From Cichorium intybus (Eukaryota; Streptophyta; Magnoliopsida; Asterales; Asteraceae): a DNA stretch of 64,000 nucleotides. The stretch covers positions 78,431,894-78,495,893 of the forward strand of contig CM042010.1 of assembly GCA_023525715.1 (NCBI GenBank), given 5' to 3'. How positions within the stretch are numbered: the stretch's first letter is position 1; each line of letters begins with the position of its first letter. Below the pieces are notes generated by a model. The model saw nothing but the letters and a program-made list of their open reading frames with translations. It was not told the origin of the DNA and did not search any database. Below, piece by piece: positions 57,973 to 64,000 of this stretch. Both the position numbers and the translations under genes were made by a program.

Positions 57973-58696
57973 TGAACATTAATCTCTTATGGTTCACATG
58001 CAACCCTAGAAAGATCTATGTTTTCTTCTATGAAGATAATAAACTAAAATCCTAAGGCCAACAATTACTTCTAGAGAATTAAATGAGAAAAACCAACCTT
58101 TGATTTTAATCCAGAAGCCAGCAGCACAAGTGTCCTGCCTCAAATGGTGTCACACCCAAAGCAATAGAGAAGACAGTTCAGCATAGTAGTCTTGTTCAAA
58201 AGTGGCGTAGAAAAGGATGTACCAGGTGCCTCCTTTTATAGCCTCCAAGGGTTACAGCTGAAACCCTAAGGAGCCTCCTTAGTGGGCAAGCATGTTGACC
58301 ACTTGGACCAGGCTTCTAAACCCTAACTAGGGTTTAGCCTCCAGGTTGGCGCATTTTGGTCCCTGGTTTTCTCTCTGCCAGTTATTCAACTATTGAATAA
58401 ATACAAACCAGTCCCTGCACCGTTAATTAATTTATTTAATCACTAAATTAAATCCAATTAATTCTAGATTAAATCTTAATTAATTATTATAGTTTCTAAT
58501 TAATATATTAACACTTAAATATATTAATAAACTATTTAATTGATTCTATTGATTTATTAAACAATTAATAAATCAACATCTTACTCTACTGAACTCTATC
58601 CTAACCTCCAGCTATGAGGGCAACCCAAATGGACTTTGCTTCAATTAACTAGATAAATATAAATATAAAGTCATGGCTTAGACACCTAATCCAACA
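57973..58696 (-). repeat. Copia-6 3' LTR (724 bp)
   Basis: Minus strand TGTTGGATTAGGTGTCTAAG...AATGTTCA, same family as Copia-1 and Copia-4 LTRs but without the TA microsatellite. TATA-like TATAAAAGG near 58240. Confidence 0.9.
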
Positions 58697-59470
58697 GTCT
58701 CCCACTTGGATAAGTCTATGACTTTAATTTATCTTCTGATTAATAAACAACCTGCATCTTCCAAGAAACTGCTGCCGAACTCTGACCCAGTCAGTTCTGT
58801 CCATAGATAAGTGATCATATGATCCTTCGTCCAACAAGATATTTTCAGACACGAGACATGGATTGAGATCAATCTCTGTCCGATACTCTGTTTCCCAATC
58901 TCCGATTCTGCTTATGACTTTTGGACTTCTAATTGAACACATCAATTCAGTCCCGGCTGGCCAGCACTTTAGTCAACTTCAAAATCATCGAGAGGCCTAC
59001 AGATATCTGTTTCCCACCAGGGTCACGGAACGAATAAGCTTTGACTCATATGGTTGTGTCTTTTACTTATCAAATCTTACACAACAATGCGTTTTGTAAC
59101 ATCGAGTTACCGATGCGTTTTCGCATTATCAATGCACAACCGACTCGTAAATTTCAACTCATATGTCTCCGCTTCAAGATCATACGATATTATCGTCTCA
59201 ACATTGCTCGTGATGTAATCCATGAAGCAATCTATTGAGCGCTGGTTTATCCAATACTCAAATCTCTATTTCTAAGTACTCATGAACGTTGTAGTAGTCT
59301 TACTGCAATGTCTAACTCCTTAGACAATCTACAAACCAATTCACGACAATCTTTGTTCATACTTACTCCCGAAAAGTATGAGCGACTGTGGACTTTTGAA
59401 TAATCAAATTATTCGGGAAGTGAAACATGCAAAAATGAAACATAAAATCTGACTGGTGGCTACTATTGCC
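58697..59470 (-). other. Copia-6 3' untranslated region and polypurine tract
   Basis: Minus strand AAGTGGGAGAC (58707-58697) abuts the LTR. The region matches the Copia-1 3' UTR (about 850-1557) in reverse complement. Confidence 0.85.
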
Positions 59471-60705
59471 TAATTACCAAGTCTCTACGAGGTAATTACC
59501 AAGTCGGATTTTACATAAAACTATTATCGGTTTCTAGATTCCTTTTAAACTTTTTAATTCGTGTTATGTATCTATGTCTACTTGACAATCCCAGCTTTAC
59601 ATTTCAGACAGTGGCTATAAAACCTACTTAGTCGAAGGATGTGGTTGGAATATGGTCTGACTGGTTTGGTATTCAATGTATCAGAAACTAATTTGCAATG
59701 TATCTCAAACATTGAGGATCGAACTGTTTCGACCAACGCTCCATCATCTTCCCTAAGACACATTATAACTATTAATGTTCTTGGAAGGGAATAAACTGTG
59801 AAACATTTTCCCAGTTTATGTTGTCCCTCAGGTTCTGTGGATCTCGTACTTCCTTTGAAGTCCTTGAACTGTTCAAGGTTTCAATCCAATCGCTTATTCT
59901 GATAAGCGAAGTTATATTCGTCATACCGACTGACAAATATTATGAAGTACAAACAATTGTGTTTTGTTTGGAGATTCGAGCAATACACAGCAACTGATGT
60001 GTTCATTGCTCCTAATCTTAATGTCTTTTATATCTCTATGTAAACTTATGACTTTGTTAATTCTGTTCAAGACTTGCAATCTTCAGTTGACTCTAAGTCA
60101 ACTGATTCCAAAATCTTATCCTCTGGATCTTTGGGTGATTCATTTCTTCCCACATGTGCTTTATAAAGAACTTAATCATCATTTGACTCTAAGTCAAATG
60201 ATTCCAAAGTCCTGTCCAACTAGATCTTTGGTTGATTCATTTCTTGACACATTAAGAACTCAATTCATCATGAGACTCTAAGTCAAATGATTCCAAAGTC
60301 CTGTCCAATTGGACCTTTGGTTGAATTGATTCTTATGACATTAACAATCATAAGGGACACAATTCCTAAAATCCCAACACTTTGGATGCATTCAACATTC
60401 AAGTTATTACTAATTATGCATTCAACACAATCATACAACATTTCAAGGATATTTCAAACAACAGATGTTAAAAGAAATTAAACGACAATTTTATTAAAAA
60501 CAAAATCCTTGAACAATGTACTATATGATAGAGAATGTCATACGCATCTGAAAAGCTAATAACAATATTTCAATATCTAACTAAACTTCAAAACTGCATG
60601 AGCCGGAAATCCAATCCAAATGTGCTCCTATGCTCCAAAGTCCCGTACCTTACTGATTTCCTGCATACAAACAAAAATGTGACTATCACATTATGCATCA
60701 AGGAA
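59471..60705. other. Copia-6 non-coding middle with tandem repeats
   Basis: Where pol should be there is no coding signal. Three copies of a unit of 90-95 bp start at about 60089, 60184 and 60274 (GACTCTAAGTCAAATGATTC plus CAAAGTCCTGTCCAA...). A CGCTTAT-TCTG-ATAAGCG inverted repeat lies at 59889-59907. Confidence 0.7.
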
Positions 60706-61545
60706 TTATGGAACAGGGGTTTTGAGGTTTTTAGATATACCTGAGCTTTCAAAAGATTTTGACTTTTGAGCGTCTTCCAATCTTTCCGCGACTGTATCCG
60801 ATTCTGTGGATTCCCAGATTAAGACATATCCAGACGATCTGGATCGTTTCTTGCTGCGTCTTCCCACTGGACTTAATCCAGAAGTATCTGAACCATTGGA
60901 GCTATGCCTGTCCAAGAGTGACTCGTATAAAGTCAACAGTGGACGCATTTCCATTAAGTTCTTTTTCTGGTCTTCCTTTCTATACGTCTAAATGAACAGA
61001 TCGTACTTACTGGTCAGTGAAGCGAGTAGAGTATTAACACTCGACTCCTGACTCATGGAATAACCAAGTTTATACAATTCGCCTATGTACGCTTCAATCT
61101 GAAGAACATGCGAATCGATGCTACTTCCTTCTTTTAACTTACACTCTGCAAGTCTTTTGAAGATCCTAGCTCGTTCCTCTTCAACCGGTTTTCGGAACCT
61201 TTCCTCAACCGATTGCATTAACTCATATGGCCCCAAGGATTCAAAATCATTGCGGAACTTGGGGTCAATGGTCAATAGCATGAGGTCATGAATCTTTTCG
61301 GATTCATCAACTAAGAAGTTTTGCTTATCATAAGAACTCTTTATGATAACTTGTTCTGGTGGAACCGGCATTGGATACTCGATGAGATGAAGCTTGCCAG
61401 CAATGACGAGAACCTGTCTCCAATTGCGAAGCCATTCCTTACAGTTAAGGCCAGTCAGCCTTTCCATATTTAGCAGGTGCATTCTGATGCTCTCAGAAAT
61501 GGGTGAAGGAGGAGAGGGAGGAGAATAAACACTTGATTCAGACAT
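60706..61545 (-). pseudogene. gag: Copia-6 Gag
   Basis: Starts MSESSVYSPPSPPSPISESI; RLTGLNCKEWLRNWRQVL is the usual capsid start, then KFRNDFESLGPYELMQSVEE, ARIFKRLAECKLKEGSSIDS and VNTLLASLTSKYDLFI, then TAG at 60988 where Gln is likely, and the frame stays open (TYRKEDQKKNLMEMRPLLT) to 60706. About 279 residues in all. UBN2-type Gag. I see no zinc knuckle. Confidence 0.88.
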
Positions 61546-62306
61546 CTACAATAAATAGAATTTTATTAGTTTAATTAATCCTTTTAAATAATTACCCAAT
61601 ATATTATTTATTAAGGCTAGGACCCAAAATGCCCCAACTATGGTGTGAAGAGGGATGCCGTAATCACAACATAATGGTCATTAAGGTAGATAATACACTT
61701 ATCAATTTCATCTTATGAAATTCCTAGATCTGTTGAGACACATTGAACTATTCAATGGCATGTTTAGTCTCGGATGTGCCCCACTGTTTGTGACTGGGAC
61801 GCCGAGGATCACAAACCGGGTGTGAATAACCATGCAAATTAGCTTGGTACTCTCGAAGTCAATTGCCATCTCTAATTAACGTGCCGGTTAACCACACACG
61901 CTCCGTTAATAATGACAAAATCGAGAAACCCATTGCGACTCTTTGTGGACCCCAGTTGGCATGCCGGTAAACCACACACGCTCCACCAACGTTCCACAAA
62001 GTGCAATGTGCAATTCCATGGATTAGCACCAATTCATATTTTTATCCTAAAGTAACTAGATTGGGTTTTGATTAAGGCTCTAGTACTTTCAATTATAGCA
62101 TTATACTTTTAAGAGGCTTAGCGGTTCTATCAAACCCGTTCGGCTAACGACACTCGACTGACCAGGAGAGCGGTAGGTAAGAGTGGATACCCATTAGGCT
62201 AACATTTTATAGTAAGTCGCCTTATACCCTCTTTATAGGACAGTTTTGTGAATGAGGCCTACTAGCGGTAAGACTAACCAATTTTTCTTATATATAAATA
62301 TTAACC
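61546..62306 (-). other. Copia-6 5' leader
   Basis: Non-coding, similar to the Copia-4 leader. Two copies of a GCCGGTTAACCACACACGCT-type block (61884-61909, 61960-61985). It ends at ...AAATATTAACC without primer site or LTR. Confidence 0.85.
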
Positions 62307-62311
62307 AATAA

Positions 62312-63403
62312 AGTTGTTCGCTCTTGAAGCATAGAATCATCAAAATAAAGCACTTCACCAGTCGTATCTAATTCAGCAATTTTCTTTTTTAACTCTTCTC
62401 TATCTTTTCTTTGGCTTTCCATAAGATTTGATCTCCAATTTTTTAAACAGTCATTAAGTTGACGGAGTTTCCTGGAAAGCTTTTCAACCTTGGAAAAGGT
62501 ATTGTGGTTGACATTAAGTTGATTCCAACAACGAACAACCTCCTCCTCGAACCCATCTTCCATCATCCACGAGTTAAAGAAGCGAAACAGAAAAGGACTA
62601 TAGTCGAGACTATTGGAGTCTAACAAGATTGGGGCGTGATCTGAGTATGTTTTAGGGAGAACAGTGATCGAGGTATTTGGCCATTCTGTAAAAAAACTTT
62701 CAGATAAAAGGAACCTTTCTAGTTTGCTGAATTTGGCGGCATCTTGGCTCATCCAAGTGAATCTCTTGGCTCCCATCCTAGGCTCCACCAACCCAGCATT
62801 GCTAATGAAGGCATTGAAGGCTGCTGCACCACTAGCACAAAAAAAAAGAACCTTTTCTTTCTCCTTCATTTCTGACCTCGTTGAAGTCCCAACAGACGAT
62901 CCACAACAGCTCGCTATAGCTGGAAATCAAATTCTCCACTTCACAGTAAAGGTTCATCTTGCTACAATGATCTTGAGGGGCATAGACATTAATAATCCCT
63001 CTCGATTTCCTTTTGTAGTTCCACTTTCCCAGAACAGCCAAGAAATAATTGGACTTAATACAATCCGTAATCTGAAAACTCGATTTATCCCAATCCGTAA
63101 GAATACTTCCAGAACGCCTAATCGCCTCCACCCAGTCATAGTCGCAATTGGAACCCCCCCCCCCCAAATGCTATTAATCAACCCCTTGGGAATCTCATGT
63201 ACATGCGTTTCTTGGATACAGAGAATTTTTATTTTGTTCTCCATCACCATACATTTGATCCAGTTCCTCTTTACCTCCTGACTGAAACCGTTAGAGTTAA
63301 TCGAGAGGCATCTTAACATTTGATTCGGCTCGCACCTTCCATAGAAATAGCTTTCTCCACTATTTCTCGTTTGTTGTGACACTTTTCCCCAACTCTTCTC
63401 CAA
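62312..63403 (-). pseudogene. LINE ORF2, endonuclease part
   Basis: Apurinic endonuclease-type domain: MLRCLSINSNGFSQEVKRNW (Asn of the active site) near 63320-63260, KILCIQETHVHE (Glu), GIINVYAP near 63000, WDFNEVRNEGERKG (usually GDFN), then after a frameshift YSDHAPILL (Asp-His) near 62650, then a helical linker ending SMLQERTTLL at 62312, where Copia-6 interrupts. It nicks target DNA to prime reverse transcription. Confidence 0.88.
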
Positions 63404-64000
63404 TTTTTATTGTTTGATTAATTTCTTTCGTTCGAAAGAAAAAACTACCGCTACACGTTGAATTTGGGGCTGGTCCTCCACTTAGAATTGGTTTCGTACG
63501 TCTTGATTTCCTTGCTCCTTTCTTTCTCTATCGTCTTTTCCTTTCAATTTCGTCTGAGATTAATTGCTCAATAGTTTCTTCATCGGCAAAATTGGGGTCA
63601 TCGTCCACCTCATTGACGTTTTCTATAAATGGGAAGACTCCTGATGAAATTGGAGAATTATTTAGATATGGTATTCTCGGTGCTCATGTATCCCTACAAT
63701 CTGGCCCAATAATCGACTGAGCCTCCTCAATAACTGGCCTGCCTCTGGACTATTTATAATGGGCTCCATACTCTCTGACCCAAACAAAGGTTGCGCCTCA
63801 TTTGTATTTCCACCACTTCCTCCGCTTTTTTGACTTTTTGAAGTGTCCTTCGCTTTTTCCTTTTTACTCGAAATCTGCTCCTTTTCCCATGCCTTTTCTG
63901 AGCTATTTTCCTCCAAACGCCCATACTAGGCGACTGTTCTATTCCCCTCAGCTCTTTTGGAATTCCAACGGTCATGATGATTATCCTCGTTATCAATGAA
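63404..64000 (-). other. LINE 5' region, possible end of ORF1
   Basis: On the minus strand 63996-63662 encodes Lys/Glu-rich, low-complexity sequence in two frames (for example KEQISSKKEKAKDTSKSQKS), compatible with the basic end of a LINE ORF1 or the linker before ORF2. I cannot identify it further. The LINE probably continues past the window. Confidence 0.4.

Larger units (their letters stand above)
57973..62306 (-). mobile_element. Copia-6: gag-only Copia derivative with one LTR
   Basis: 4,334 bp inside the LINE, flanked by AATAA at 57968-57972 and 62307-62311. Minus-strand order: 5' leader (62306-61546), gag (61545-60706), non-coding part with tandem repeats, 3' UTR, polypurine tract, LTR (58696-57973). 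Protease, integrase, RT, RNase H and the 5' LTR with primer site are absent. The LINE frame resumes at both borders, so the borders are accurate. Confidence 0.8.

Overview
This window is intergenic DNA from a plant nuclear genome. It is AT-rich and made almost entirely of LTR retrotransposons and one LINE, inserted inside one another. I found no convincing host gene, rRNA, tRNA or CRISPR array. Copia primer-binding sites matching initiator tRNA-Met, Gypsy primer sites of the TGGCGCCGTTGCC type, and the families present (SIRE/Maximus-like Copia, Athila-like and Tekay-like Gypsy, plant L1-type LINE) point to a dicot. From memory of similar repeats an Asteraceae genome is the best guess, but that is inference.

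Layout, left to right. 1-2394: 3' end of a plus-strand Copia element (RNase H, 3' UTR, LTR; here Copia-1). 2395-2797: minus-strand Copia RT fragment. 2798-3850: LTR-like and hAT-like debris. 3856-20023: a structurally complete minus-strand SIRE/Maximus-like Copia of 16.2 kb with a 5-bp target duplication TATAC, carrying a long spliced-looking post-pol (envelope-like) gene that is itself interrupted by a Tekay-type solo LTR. 20179-26274: a second minus-strand Copia (Copia-2) with gag and envelope-like parts but no pol and two unrelated LTRs. 26275-27300 plus 33602-34310: a third minus-strand Copia (Copia-3), split by Athila-A (27301-33596, TSD GTAGT). 34441-53098: Copia-4 (minus), split by a Tekay-derived non-coding LTR element (36950-44847, TSD GGATG) and by Athila-B (44994-51162, TSD GATGT). 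53099-56039: Copia-5 (plus) RNase H and the start of its post-pol gene. 56040-64000: a minus-strand LINE, split by Copia-6 (57973-62306, TSD AATAA), a gag-only Copia derivative.

Almost every reading frame carries stops or frameshifts, so these are old copies. The two Athila-like elements are the best comparative material. They share LTRs, primer site, a conserved acidic ORF, a conserved motif, an ATHILA ORF-1-like second ORF and four copies of AAGTGTGGGG, yet both lack protease, RT and integrase, so they look like one mobilised non-autonomous family.

The most interesting signal is regulatory. In three Gypsy families the LTR has short CpG-rich (near-)palindromes in evenly spaced arrays that stop about 13-20 nt upstream of the TATA box. 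In the Athila-like family the same arrangement is repeated inside the element, upstream of a TATA-like site, a leader and a probable intron that ends exactly at the ORF2 start codon. The SIRE-like post-pol gene also has its own TATA box, CT-rich leader and 5'-UTR intron. This suggests that accessory ORFs in these elements are expressed as independent, spliced, host-like transcription units.
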